Positions 37,128-45,117 of a stretch of 64,000 nt of DNA are shown here, one piece after another. A program made the position numbers and the translations under genes. The notes under the pieces were generated by a model. That model was not told the origin of the DNA. It saw nothing but the letters and a program-made list of their open reading frames with translations, and made no database searches. The DNA is taken from NCBI RefSeq assembly GCF_016859125.1, contig NZ_CP069338.1, forward strand, positions 4,031,501 to 4,095,500. Reading direction: 5' to 3'. This stretch comes from Archangium violaceum (GTDB lineage Bacteria > Myxococcota > Myxococcia > Myxococcales > Myxococcaceae). The stretch's first letter is position 1, and each line of letters opens with the position of its first letter.

Positions 37128-37160
37128 CGCGAAGCAGGGCGGGGAGAAAACATGGGTGGA

Positions 37161-37276
37161 GGCCGCGCCCCCCAGCGCGGCCCCCTGGCCCCTTGGGACA
37201 TGAGACAAGACCACGCCCCCCCGGCGTGACCGTGTTTCCCGGACCCGTGTCGAAGGCCACACCCCCCAGCGTGGCC
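37161..37276. repeat. Three similar C-loop stem-loops in tandem
   Basis: Three stem-loops of 22-23 bp lie at 37161-37182 (perfect 8-bp stem GGCCGCGC/GCGCGGCC), 37209-37231 (6-bp stem CACGCC/GGCGTG) and 37255-37276 (6-bp stem GGCCAC/GTGGCC). Each is closed by a C-rich loop (CCCCC or CCCCCA), and they are about 47 bp apart. One stem pair changes from G-C in the first to A-T in the other two, which is compensatory. Confidence 0.5.
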
Positions 37277-37478
37277 TCCACATACCGTCCCGAGGCGGAG
37301 CGGGGCGGAGTCCCCCCCTGCGAGGTCTTCTTGCCGGCCAGTCCCCCCTCGAGACATGGTCTGCGGCAACCTCGCACCGGCATCACTCCGCTCGCACCTC
37401 GGGCGCGGCGTTCGGGTTCAACGGGAAGCGAGTCCCTGTTCCCAAGATGAAGTGATACCGCTACGGCCCTCCGGGGGC

Positions 37479-37494
37479 TGTGAATCGACTCACC
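37479..37494. promoter_or_regulatory. CRP-type box 1 (TGTGA-N6-TCACC)
   Basis: TGTGA ATCGAC TCACC matches nine of ten fixed positions of the E. coli CRP consensus TGTGA-N6-TCACA. It lies 23 bp centre to centre from box 2, and 352 bp downstream of a Crp-family gene. Confidence 0.55.
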
Positions 37495-37501
37495 CCGGGG
37501 G

Positions 37502-37517
37502 TGTGAAGCCGTTCACA
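37502..37517. promoter_or_regulatory. CRP-type box 2 (TGTGA-N6-TCACA), perfect consensus
   Basis: TGTGA AGCCGT TCACA matches all ten fixed positions of the E. coli CRP consensus. It lies 197 bp upstream of the histidine kinase at 37714 and is the best candidate operator of the Crp-family protein encoded at 36447. The outer parts of both boxes also pair (CTGTGAA/TTCACAG). Confidence 0.6.
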
Positions 37518-37713
37518 GACACCACCGACGCTTCCGTGCATGCGCGCGGAGGCCGGCGGCTCGTGAGGCGTCCCGGCTCTCGTCCGTAGGCCTCCTCCAT
37601 ACACCAGAGTCAGGTGCGGTTTCCAGTCCTGGGGAGGCTGGAGGACTGCTCCATCTTCGGGTGGAATCCAGTGTTGGATAGCTGATCCGGGATTCCGGGA
37701 GTGAGACCAGAAG

Positions 37714-39378
37714 ATGACAGTGCGCGCCAGGATCTTGGTCTTCGCTGCGGTGGCGGTGGGGCTCGTCGCGCTGCTGGGAGGGACGCTCTTCGCCCTGGCG
37801 AGCCGCGGACAAGGGGGGCTGGAGCGGTTGCTCGCCATCCAGGAGCAGACGGAGTTCTACGGCCGGGTGACGGACGACGCGCTCGGGTTCCTGCATGCGC
37901 TGCTCCAGGCGCATGGGACGGGAGGTGATACCCGGGGACTGCTCGCGGAGCAGGAGACGCTTGCCCAGGTGGGCTACTCGCGCCTGCGGGCGTTGGTGCG
38001 GCAGGAGCACCTGGCGGGCTCCGAGGCGGAGGAGCTCCTGCGCATCGAGCAGCTCGAGCGGGCGCACCTGCACTGGTTGCGGAGCAGCGAGGCGCGCGTG
38101 AGGGAGGCCCCGGCGGGGTCGGAGGCCACGCTGCTGCACGAGGCGCTCTCCGACTTCCGCGAGCAGGTGGTTCCGAGCCTGGAGAAGGCCTGGGCGCTGG
38201 AGCGCACGGATCTGGATGCACACAAGCTCTACGGTCAGCGGACGCTCCAATGGGGCCAGCTGCTCGGGCTGTTCGCCCCGTTCGTGGCCCTGACGCTCGT
38301 GTTCTCGCTGGCGATCCTCATCTACCTGAACATCCGCCGCGCGCTTCGGACGCTGCTGCGTGGCGCGGAGCGCATCGGCGCGGGTGATCTCCACAGCGAG
38401 CTGCCGGTGAACGGGGACATCGACGAGTACGACCTGATGGCGCAGGCCATCAACCGGATGGCCGCCCAGCTCCGGGACTCCGTGCGGGAGCGGGAGCGGC
38501 TCGCCAAGGCGGAGGCGGAGGCCTCGGAGCGGGAGATGCGCCGCTACAACGCCCTGCTGGAGGAGACGGTGCACCAGCGCACCGCCCAGCTGGAGGAGGC
38601 CAATGTCCGGCTCACCGACAGCGTGAAGCAGCTCCAGTCCGCCCAGGCCCAGCTCCTCTTCACCGACCGGCTGGCCACTATCGGTCAGCTCGCGGCGGGC
38701 GTGGGCCACGAAATCAACAACCCGCTCACCTTCATCCTCAGCAACCTCAACTATGCCCAGCAGGTGGTGACGGAGTTGGAAGCGGCGCCCACGGCGGAGC
38801 GCCGGGAGTTGTTGGAGGCACTCGCCGAGGCCCGCGAGGGGGCCGAGCGCGTGCGCCTCATCGTGAGGGATCTCAAGATGCTGTCCCACCCGGATGACCG
38901 GGAGAGCGGCCCGGTGGACCTGGTGAAGGTGGTGCGCAGCGCGGCGAAGATGGCGGCGCACGAGATTCGCGACCGCGCGCGGTTGGTGCAGCAGGTGGAG
39001 AACGTGCCGCCGGTCCACGGCAACAGCGCCCGCTTGTGCCAGGTGTTCCTCAACCTGCTCATCAACGCGGCGCACGCCATCACGCCGGGTCAGGTGGAGC
39101 GCAACGAAATCCAGCTCGTCGCTCGCGTGGACGACAGCCAGCGGGTCACCGTGGAGGTGCGCGACACGGGCTGCGGCATCCCCGAGGACAAGCTGGAGCG
39201 CGTCTTCGAGCCGTTCTTCACCACCAAGCCCGTGGGCGAGGGCAGCGGGCTGGGGCTCTCGGTGTGCCAGAGCATCATCTCCGCGTACGGCGGGAAGATC
39301 TCCGTCGAGAGCGAGGCGGGCCGGGGCACCACCTTCCGCGTGAGCCTGCCGGTGCATGGCGGCGAGGCCCGCGCGTGA
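37714..39378 (+). CDS. Membrane sensor histidine kinase with HAMP domain
   Basis: A 554-residue sensor kinase. TM1 (ILVFAAVAVGLVALLGGTLF) and TM2 (LFAPFVALTLVFSLAILIYL) flank a helical periplasmic domain of about 150 residues. A HAMP domain (NIRRALRTLLRGAERIGAGD) and coiled coil lead to the H-box AGVGHEINNPLTFILSN. The ATPase domain has FLNLLINAAHAI, EVRDTGCGIPED and GSGLGLSVCQSI. Its kinase core is similar to the hybrid kinase at 14242. No partner regulator lies next to it. Upstream sit two CRP-type boxes, so transcription may depend on the Crp-family protein. The ribosome-binding site is weak (AGAAG). Confidence 0.88.
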   Translation: MTVRARILVFAAVAVGLVALLGGTLFALASRGQGGLERLLAIQEQTEFYGRVTDDALGFLHALLQAHGTGGDTRGLLAEQETLAQVGYSRLRALVRQEHLAGSEAEELLRIEQLERAHLHWLRSSEARVREAPAGSEATLLHEALSDFREQVVPSLEKAWALERTDLDAHKLYGQRTLQWGQLLGLFAPFVALTLVFSLAILIYLNIRRALRTLLRGAERIGAGDLHSELPVNGDIDEYDLMAQAINRMAAQLRDSVRERERLAKAEAEASEREMRRYNALLEETVHQRTAQLEEANVRLTDSVKQLQSAQAQLLFTDRLATIGQLAAGVGHEINNPLTFILSNLNYAQQVVTELEAAPTAERRELLEALAEAREGAERVRLIVRDLKMLSHPDDRESGPVDLVKVVRSAAKMAAHEIRDRARLVQQVENVPPVHGNSARLCQVFLNLLINAAHAITPGQVERNEIQLVARVDDSQRVTVEVRDTGCGIPEDKLERVFEPFFTTKPVGEGSGLGLSVCQSIISAYGGKISVESEAGRGTTFRVSLPVHGGEARA

Positions 39379-39414
39379 GGGGTGCCCGGCCCTTCCGGGT
39401 TCATCGCTGGCGAC

Positions 39415-40035
39415 TCACCAGGTGGCGCCGAGGTTGAGCGTGCCCGTGTAGCTGCCTCCCGCGCTGAAGGTCTCGTCCCCGGGCAGGTCGACGTCCGCCG
39501 GGGGCACCGCGGCGAACTCCTGATCGAAGAGGAGGTTGTAGTTGACGCGCGCGTCCGCCGTGAAGTCGCCGATGTACAGGCGGAGCCCCGCGCCCACCGG
39601 CACGAGACCCACGTTGTCATCCTGGAAGCCCGGCGCCGCGTTGCGCACGTTGTAGTTGCTCACGCCGAGCCCCGCGAGGACATAGGGCTGCAAGGGGGCG
39701 GCGGTGAGACCCACCGTGGCCACCGCCTGCGCTCCGTTGCGCAACACGTCCGGGCCATTCCCCGTGAGCGGCAGTTGTGTATCGAAGTTGTTCGCGGCGC
39801 CCGAGTAGCCCAGCTCGAGGCCCACCACCTTGGTGGGCTTGAGCACCAGCGTGGCCCCATAAGCGAGACCGGGGTTGATGTCCTGCCCGAGTGCGTAGGT
39901 ATAGCCCTCCACGCCGCCACCGATCAGCACGGACAGTCCACGCATGTCCGCGTTGGCCTCCTGGCGATCCTGCGCCATGGCGCTTCCAGCCCAGAGAGAC
40001 AGCACCGCCACACCCGCCACCAGCTTCTTCGTCAT
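39415..40035 (-). CDS. Outer-membrane beta-barrel protein
   Basis: The 206-residue product has a signal peptide (MTKKLVAGVAVLSLWAGSAMAQ) and about eight amphipathic strands (SVLIGGGVEGYTYAL, AYGATLVLKPTKVVGLELGY, GAGLRLYIGDFTADARVNYN, SYTGTLNLGATW). It fits a small OmpA/OmpW-like eight-stranded barrel ending in an aromatic residue (Trp). No periplasmic domain follows. AAAGGAGGAATG precedes the ATG. It converges with the histidine kinase (36 bp apart), while the ketopantoate reductase gene lies 92 bp upstream on the same strand. Confidence 0.75.
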   Translation of the reverse strand: MTKKLVAGVAVLSLWAGSAMAQDRQEANADMRGLSVLIGGGVEGYTYALGQDINPGLAYGATLVLKPTKVVGLELGYSGAANNFDTQLPLTGNGPDVLRNGAQAVATVGLTAAPLQPYVLAGLGVSNYNVRNAAPGFQDDNVGLVPVGAGLRLYIGDFTADARVNYNLLFDQEFAAVPPADVDLPGDETFSAGGSYTGTLNLGATW

Positions 40036-40127
40036 TCATTCCTCCTTTGGGACTGAGGAAAGCTGGAGGGTGCTGGGGCCGCGTGCCACCAGCGGGCAGG
40101 GGAACGGGCGGTGGGCCGCTCTTCCCT

Positions 40128-41063
40128 TCAGCACGGGGGCCGGCCGCCCGCGTAGGGCGCGAGCACCCCGTACAGCGTGGCCATCACCGGCGTGGGCACT
40201 CCGGCCGCCCGGCCCCGACGCACCACCGAGCCCATCAGGGCCTCGACCTCCAGCCGCTTGCCCTGCTCCAGGTCCACCAGCAGCGACGCGCGCGTCTGCG
40301 GAGGCAGGCCCTGCAACTCCCGGACGAGTGACTCCGGGTTGCGGGTGACGGTCACTCCCTCCGCTGCGGCGACCCGGATGATCTCCGATGCCGCCGCCAT
40401 ATAGGTGTCGAGCGCGGGCTGGCACGTCCGCAGTGGGCCGATGGGCAGGCGGGTGGAGCCGGTGAGCCCGGCGAAGGGCGCCAGGAAGACGAGCTTGTCC
40501 CAGAGCGACACGCGCGCGTCCGGCACCGCGTCCGTGTGGATGCCCGCACCGGCGAGTGTGTCGCGCAGGGCGCCCACGCGCGGGGAGAGGCGGGTGGTGT
40601 CTCCGAAGAACTCACCGAACGTGATGCGATGGTGCATCCCGGTCTGGGTGAGCACTCCGGGCGCGGTGATGGCCACGGAGATGTAGGCCGAGCCGCCCAG
40701 CACTGCCTCCCGGCCCACGGCGGAGGCCACCTCGTCGGGGCTGTCCACGCCGTTCTGCAGGGTGAGCACCACCGTCCTGTCCCCGCCCGCCATCAGCGTC
40801 TTCACCGAGGGGAGTGCTCCGGCGATGTCATACGTCTTCACCGCCAACAACACCACGTCCACCGGACCCACCCGCGCCGGGTCCGACTCCGCGCGCACCG
40901 GGACGCGCACGTCTCCGGCCGGGCCGCGGATCTCCAGCCCCCGCTGGCGCAGTGCCTCCAGGTGCGCACCCCTCGCGAGGAAGGTGACCTCTTGGCCCGC
41001 CTGGACCAGCTTCGCACCGAAATAACCGCCGACGGCTCCGGAACCCACGATGGCGAATCGCAT
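40128..41063 (-). CDS. 2-dehydropantoate 2-reductase family protein (PanE/ApbA-like)
   Basis: A 311-residue NADPH-dependent reductase of the ketopantoate reductase family; in pantothenate synthesis this reduces 2-dehydropantoate to pantoate. The Rossmann motif GSGAVGGYFGAKL opens the protein. VVLLAVKTYD and LQNGVDSPDEV follow, then the C-terminal helical domain with the catalytic-type Lys and Glu region (SLWDKLVFLAPFAGLTG, and a later RNPESLVRELQGLPPQTRAS). Many paralogues act on other 2-oxo acids, so the pathway is not certain. ATG 41063 begins the Rossmann fold directly (MRFAIVGSG); the frame is open further upstream. Confidence 0.85.
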   Translation of the reverse strand: MRFAIVGSGAVGGYFGAKLVQAGQEVTFLARGAHLEALRQRGLEIRGPAGDVRVPVRAESDPARVGPVDVVLLAVKTYDIAGALPSVKTLMAGGDRTVVLTLQNGVDSPDEVASAVGREAVLGGSAYISVAITAPGVLTQTGMHHRITFGEFFGDTTRLSPRVGALRDTLAGAGIHTDAVPDARVSLWDKLVFLAPFAGLTGSTRLPIGPLRTCQPALDTYMAAASEIIRVAAAEGVTVTRNPESLVRELQGLPPQTRASLLVDLEQGKRLEVEALMGSVVRRGRAAGVPTPVMATLYGVLAPYAGGRPPC

Positions 41064-41139
41064 GGGCGCGGAGCATAGGGCCTGGTCCCTCCTCGTCCCA
41101 GCGCGACCCGCTCTCGCCGTGCTCAACCCGGGACCCTCG

Positions 41140-41175
41140 ATACCCTCACCCCGTCCCTCTCCCACGGGGAGAGGG
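41140..41175 (-). repeat. REP-like palindromic repeat, copy 5 (inverted)
   Basis: GATACCCTCACCCCGTCCCT followed by CTCCCACGGGGAGAGGG, the repeat in reverse orientation. It lies directly after the stop codon of the radical SAM gene, in the gap before the reductase gene. Confidence 0.78.
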
Positions 41176-42249
41176 TTACATCACCGCCACGGGCATACGG
41201 CGGCGGCCGAAGTCTCCAGGGCTCGTGTCGAAGTGGCCCGGCACCTTCGCCCCGCAGTCCGGGCACTGGCCCTCTCGTGTGAGCCGGTACGTGAGGAGCT
41301 GGTGCCAGTCCCGCACGATGAGCGCCTTGCCGCAGTCCGGGCACAATGTCGTCTCGCCCGCCGGGTCGTGCGTGTTGCCCGTGTACACGTACCGCAGCCC
41401 CGCCTTGCGCGCGATCTCCCTCGCCCTCCTCAGTGTCGCCGGTGGTGTTGGCGGAATGTCCCGCAGCTTGTAGTCCGGATGGAACGCCGTGAAGTGCAGC
41501 GGCACGTCCGGCCCGAGGTGCTTCATCAGCCACTCGCTCATCGCCCCCACTTCCGCGTCCGAGTCGTTCTTCCCCGGAATCAGCAGTGTGGTGATCTCCA
41601 GCCACACCTTCGTCTCATGGTGGAGGTACTCGAGCGTCTCCAACACCGGCTTCAGGTTCGCGGCCGTGAGCTGGAAGTAGAAGTCCTCGGTGAAGGCCTT
41701 CAGGTCCACGTTCGCCGCGTCCATCTTCGCGTAGAAGTCCCGGCGCGGCTCGGCGTGCATGTAGCCCGCCGTCACCGCCACCGTCTGGATGCCTCGTGCA
41801 TGGCACGCGTCCGCGACGTCCATCGCGTACTCGGCGAAGATGACCGGGTCGTTGTACGTGAAGGCCACGCTCCGGCAGCCGTACGCCTCCGCCGCCCGGG
41901 CGATGGCCTCGGGGGTCGCCTCGTCGGTGAGCCGATCCATCTCCCTCGACTTGGAGATGTCCCAGTTCTGGCAGAAGCGGCACGCCAGGTTGCACCCGGC
42001 CGTCCCGAAGGACAGCACGCTGCTTCCCGGATGGAAGTGCACCAGCGGCTTCTTCTCGATGGGGTCCACACAGAACCCCGACGAGCGCCCGTGCGTCGTC
42101 AGCACCATCTGGTCGCCCGTGCGCTGCCGCACGAAACACATTCCCCGCTGGCCTTCGTGCAGCTTGCAGTCGCGAGGACACAGGTCGCACTGGATGCGCC
42201 CGTCCTCCAGCGCATGCCACCAGCGCGCGGGGTATTCGCTCTCTTGCAT
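41176..42249 (-). CDS. AmmeMemoRadiSam-type radical SAM enzyme
   Basis: A 357-residue radical SAM protein. The cluster motif CNLACRFCQNW (CxxxCxxC) lies near residue 86 and binds a [4Fe-4S] cluster and SAM. Additional Cys sites are CDLCPRDCKL near the N-terminus and two CPDCG zinc-ribbon-like motifs at the C-terminus. The sequence matches the radical SAM component of the AmmeMemoRadiSam system, which is usually encoded with AMMECR1 and Memo genes and has no assigned substrate. Neither partner is in this window. ATG 42249 has GGGAGGGAG upstream. The DUF2383 gene lies upstream on the same strand, 162 bp away. Confidence 0.88.
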   Translation of the reverse strand: MQESEYPARWWHALEDGRIQCDLCPRDCKLHEGQRGMCFVRQRTGDQMVLTTHGRSSGFCVDPIEKKPLVHFHPGSSVLSFGTAGCNLACRFCQNWDISKSREMDRLTDEATPEAIARAAEAYGCRSVAFTYNDPVIFAEYAMDVADACHARGIQTVAVTAGYMHAEPRRDFYAKMDAANVDLKAFTEDFYFQLTAANLKPVLETLEYLHHETKVWLEITTLLIPGKNDSDAEVGAMSEWLMKHLGPDVPLHFTAFHPDYKLRDIPPTPPATLRRAREIARKAGLRYVYTGNTHDPAGETTLCPDCGKALIVRDWHQLLTYRLTREGQCPDCGAKVPGHFDTSPGDFGRRRMPVAVM

Positions 42250-42411
42250 GTCTCCCTCCCCGTGGAGCGGGTGTATCCCGCCGTCCAACAGAAGAGGAAA
42301 CACGTGGGGAAGCGGGCAGACGTCCCGCCTCCGACCGCTTCCCCGAGGCCGGGCCGCCGGGCGGACGGGTTTCCCCTCCCGGCTTCTCCCGTCCTCCCGG
42401 CCCCGCGTGGC

Positions 42412-42879
42412 CTACGGCTGCACCGTCGTCTGCTCCCAGGTGCGGTTGCGCAGCGCGTCCTCGATGAAGGCCAGGTGCCGCTGCTCGTCCGAGAAGTTGC
42501 GCTCGATGATGACGCGGGCCTCGGGGCTCCAGTCCTCGTCCAACGCCATGCGGTAGGTGCGGTTGGTGAGCACCTCGTTGCCCCTCATCGCCTGGAGCGC
42601 GGCCTCGGTCCCCATCATCGACGTGATCGCCGTGAAGCCCTTGAGGACGACGCCCTTGACGTCCGGCGCCTTCCGGGGCGTTCCTCCCAGCGTCTCCACC
42701 ACCCGCGACAACTCCTGGATGTGGCGCTCATGGTCCTGCTGGAACCCCCGCAGGCTCATCCGCAGGGGCTCCACATCGATGCGATCGATGGCCGCCGCGT
42801 AGGCCCCCACCGCGTCGTAGTCGAGCGCGATCAGGTCATTGAGCCGCTCGATCATCCTGTTCAGATCCATCGCCGCCAT
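42412..42879 (-). CDS. DUF2383 family ferritin-like protein
   Basis: The 155-residue product is a four-helix ferritin-like protein of the DUF2383 (PA2169) type. It has the helical pattern LNDLIALDYDAVGAYAAAID, QQDHERHIQELSRVVETLG and NFSDEQRHLAFIEDAL, with Glu/His residues at ferritin-like metal-binding positions (Asp/His/Glu in each helix). The family's role is not well defined; it may bind metal. ATG 42879 has AAGGAGG five bases upstream. It lies upstream of the radical SAM gene with 162 bp between them, so a shared transcript is possible. Confidence 0.78.
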   Translation of the reverse strand: MAAMDLNRMIERLNDLIALDYDAVGAYAAAIDRIDVEPLRMSLRGFQQDHERHIQELSRVVETLGGTPRKAPDVKGVVLKGFTAITSMMGTEAALQAMRGNEVLTNRTYRMALDEDWSPEARVIIERNFSDEQRHLAFIEDALRNRTWEQTTVQP

Positions 42880-43142
42880 ACCGTCCTCCTTCGGTTCCGC
42901 GCGGGAATTCCCGCGCCGCCGAAAGCTGGTCAGGGGCGCCAGGGGTCTCAAGCTGTATCAGCGGACATTTCCCGGTTCCCCGGAGGATCGGCCGGACAGC
43001 GAGCGGGGAGACGCAACCGCTCCCGGGTGAACGCTCCTCCTCCTCTCAAGACAATGGCCTCGCTTCGCCCCGCGTGCACTCCGGGTATGGGCTCCACGTG
43101 GGTGGAAACTTTCCGACGCGGCTCGCGATAATACCCCCCATC

Positions 43143-43868
43143 ATGAAGATCCAACGCCCGGGAATCCCCGCTCCCCGGACCCCGACCGCCCGGACGGACT
43201 CCCCGGTCACCCCCCCGAAGAACACGGTCCGCTCGCCGGCCACGGCCACTCCGTCGGCCCCGGCCCGCTCCGCCGATACCTTCGAGACCACCACCCGCGC
43301 CACGGCCAGGGCGGTCTCCCCGGGCCGGAGCAACGCCGCCCGGAACCTCCCCGCCGAGATTCCCACCGGCACCAAGGACTACTACCGCAAGCGCTACGAC
43401 GACTTCGTGCGCCGCAACCCGGGGATGACCCCGCCCTCCTATTACCTGGAGTACGGGCAGAAGTACTGTGACCGCTTCTCCAGCCTCGGGCCCAAGGACC
43501 TGACCCCCGAGGGCCTCGCGTGGCGCGATCGCACGCTCAAGGCGCTGCAGGACGCCATCGAGACCAAACGCATGGAGGACCCGGTGGGCTTCGCCCAGCT
43601 CGAGCGCGACCCCGAGGCCTTCAAGAAGTTCGCCTACGACTCGCACCCGGATGCCTACGTGCAGTCCGGCCTCTACGAGCTGCCGGCGCAGGACTTGATG
43701 AAGATCGGCACCACGCCGGACCTCAAGGACCTGTTCACCAAGGACGGCCTGCGGCAGATCGCCGTGGCGCTCGGCAAGATGGACGCGGGGGACGTGGTGA
43801 GCGTGGCCAGGGAGTCGGCCAGGGAACTGTGGAAGGACCTCAAACACTCGTTCCCCCCTCTCTTCTAG
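43143..43868 (+). CDS. Hypothetical protein with Pro/Thr/Arg-rich N-terminus
   Basis: A 241-residue protein. The first 75 residues are low complexity, rich in Pro, Thr, Ala, Arg and Ser (RPGIPAPRTPTARTDSPVTP) and probably disordered. After TGTKDYYRKRYDDFVRRN a compact helical domain follows (about 80-241) with aromatic and charged residues and a Cys (EYGQKYCDRF). No signal peptide or transmembrane segment is evident. I do not recognise the family. ATG 43143 is preferred because it opens the low-complexity segment; an in-frame ATG at 43074 has no good ribosome-binding site. It is divergent from the DUF2383 gene. Confidence 0.6.
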   Translation: MKIQRPGIPAPRTPTARTDSPVTPPKNTVRSPATATPSAPARSADTFETTTRATARAVSPGRSNAARNLPAEIPTGTKDYYRKRYDDFVRRNPGMTPPSYYLEYGQKYCDRFSSLGPKDLTPEGLAWRDRTLKALQDAIETKRMEDPVGFAQLERDPEAFKKFAYDSHPDAYVQSGLYELPAQDLMKIGTTPDLKDLFTKDGLRQIAVALGKMDAGDVVSVARESARELWKDLKHSFPPLF

Positions 43869-43947
43869 GGCGGCTACACCTGTCGCTTCCCAGGTCGCGG
43901 GCGGGCTGGCATCTTCCCCCCCGCATTCGACATCCCGAGGTTGACGC

Positions 43948-44874
43948 GTGCCGGAGAAAGACTGGGAGAGGCTGGGAGAGCTGTCCGAGGGTTTGAAGGT
44001 CGGAGTGGTGGCCGCGAGCCCCGAGGGCTTCGGGCTCATCGGCGCGGCTTCGGAGCCGCCCGGTGGTGTCGGCCTCCTGGAGCGGATGAAGGCCCGCCGA
44101 GCCCAGGTGTACCGCGTCGCCGCCGGAGCCGTGACGAGGACCTGGGAAGGACCCGGCTGGATCCAGGCCATGGACTGCCACGGGGCGGTGGGCGTGGCCA
44201 TCGGCGCCACGTTGAAGCCCTCGGGCTCGGGCTCGGACTACCACCTGCTGGTATCGCCGGACGGTGGCCGCGAGTGGCAGACGCGCGGGCCGGTGGACGC
44301 GCCGAGCCTCGGTCAGGTGCTGGCCGTGAGCGAGCAGGAGATCTGGGTGCTGGGCGCCTGGTTTCTCGGGCGCACCGCGGACGGTGGCGCCACGTGGACG
44401 GAGCTGGAGCTGGAGGGCGAGCGCAACCCCCATACCGAGCGGCTGCGGCGGGTGGAGGGCGGCGTGGCCCTGCTGGGCAAGGGGCTCTCCGTCAGTACGG
44501 ACGGGGGTGCCACGTGGCGGCAGGTGGACGTGGGCGCGGCGCGCGTGGTGGATGTGGACGGGGCCTTCGTGGCCGCCATGGTGCAGGGACAGGCCCGGGT
44601 GGGCGAGCGCCAGGGCTCCGAGGTGCGCTGGCTGGAGCCGCTGCCGGCGGGCCGTGAGCCGCTGCGCCTCGTGGCCTCCGAGGGCGTGCTGCGCCTGCTC
44701 ACCCGTGGTGCGGACCCTTCCAAGGGGGCGGACCCGGCGCTCCACGTGAGCGAGGACGGCGGGCAGACGTGGTCCAGCCACTCGCTACCGCTCGGGCCTC
44801 AGGTGGACATCGCCGGCCACGAGTGGGGCCTCGGCGTGGACATCCGCGGCGGCGTCTACGGCCGCGTGGGGTAG
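43948..44874 (+). CDS. BNR/Asp-box repeat beta-propeller protein
   Basis: A 308-residue protein starting at GTG 43948 (GAGG seven bases upstream). It contains at least four BNR/Asp-box motifs of the SxDxGxTW type: VSPDGGREWQ, TADGGATWTEL, VSTDGGATWRQV and VSEDGGQTWSS. These are spaced about 50-75 residues apart, as in a beta-propeller. No signal peptide is evident, so it may be cytoplasmic, or a signal-less exported protein. The catalytic residues of sialidases (Arg triad, Asp) cannot be made out, so a binding or structural role is more likely. It follows the hypothetical gene at 43143 by 79 bp on the same strand. Confidence 0.7.
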   Translation: MPEKDWERLGELSEGLKVGVVAASPEGFGLIGAASEPPGGVGLLERMKARRAQVYRVAAGAVTRTWEGPGWIQAMDCHGAVGVAIGATLKPSGSGSDYHLLVSPDGGREWQTRGPVDAPSLGQVLAVSEQEIWVLGAWFLGRTADGGATWTELELEGERNPHTERLRRVEGGVALLGKGLSVSTDGGATWRQVDVGAARVVDVDGAFVAAMVQGQARVGERQGSEVRWLEPLPAGREPLRLVASEGVLRLLTRGADPSKGADPALHVSEDGGQTWSSHSLPLGPQVDIAGHEWGLGVDIRGGVYGRVG

Positions 44875-44922
44875 GCGGGTCCCCGGAGCGCGGCAAAAGA
44901 ACGGGTGCTGGCGTACCTGATC

Positions 44923-44940
44923 GCAAACCAGGTGGTTTGC
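44923..44940. repeat. Perfect 7-bp inverted repeat
   Basis: GCAAACC-AGGT-GGTTTGC, 48 bp after the stop of the BNR-repeat gene. It has no T-run and does not look like a tRNA; it could be a weak terminator or a protein-binding dyad. Confidence 0.45.
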
Positions 44941-45050
44941 CTGACGGGGCAGGGCCCCACTGCATGCCTGCCAAGACCGCACTGGATGGTTCCAAACGGC
45001 CGTCCAAGCGGCCGTCCACACCCAGCACACACCTCCCAACTACCAAGGAC

Positions 45051-45075
45051 CTACTAACTAGGACCAACTTAGTAG
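45051..45075. promoter_or_regulatory. Operator-like dyad 1 upstream of Fic gene (CTACTAA-N11-TTAGTAG)
   Basis: CTACTAA, 11 bases, then TTAGTAG: perfect 7-bp arms, 25 bp in all. It is AT-rich in a very GC-rich genome. An identical-arm copy lies 67 bp downstream, just before the Fic gene. Confidence 0.6.
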
Positions 45076-45095
45076 CAGTCGCTCTTGGCGGCTGC
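45075..45095. repeat. Hairpin between the two Fic dyads
   Basis: GCAGTCGC and GCGGCTGC pair over 8 bp with one G-T pair and a TCTTG loop, directly after dyad 1. Confidence 0.4.
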
Positions 45096-45117
45096 ACTGC
45101 CCAGAAGCACCATCCTG

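Larger units (their letters stand above)
37128..37713. other. Intergenic region with several structured elements
   Basis: This 586-bp gap between the Crp-family gene and the histidine kinase holds no convincing gene. It does hold three similar stem-loops (37161-37276), two CRP-type boxes (37479-37517) and another hairpin at 37624-37648 (CAGTCCT...AGGACTG). The amount of dyad symmetry is clearly higher than in other gaps of this window. Confidence 0.6.

Noticed and set aside
37161-37276. The three hairpins as a CRISPR array
   Set aside because: The units are only three, imperfect in sequence and palindromic, and no cas genes are nearby.
44881-44990. A tRNA or attachment site near the GCAAACC-AGGT-GGTTTGC dyad
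   Set aside because: No cloverleaf, TTC-like T arm or CCA end can be drawn, and no integrase or repeat flanks it.
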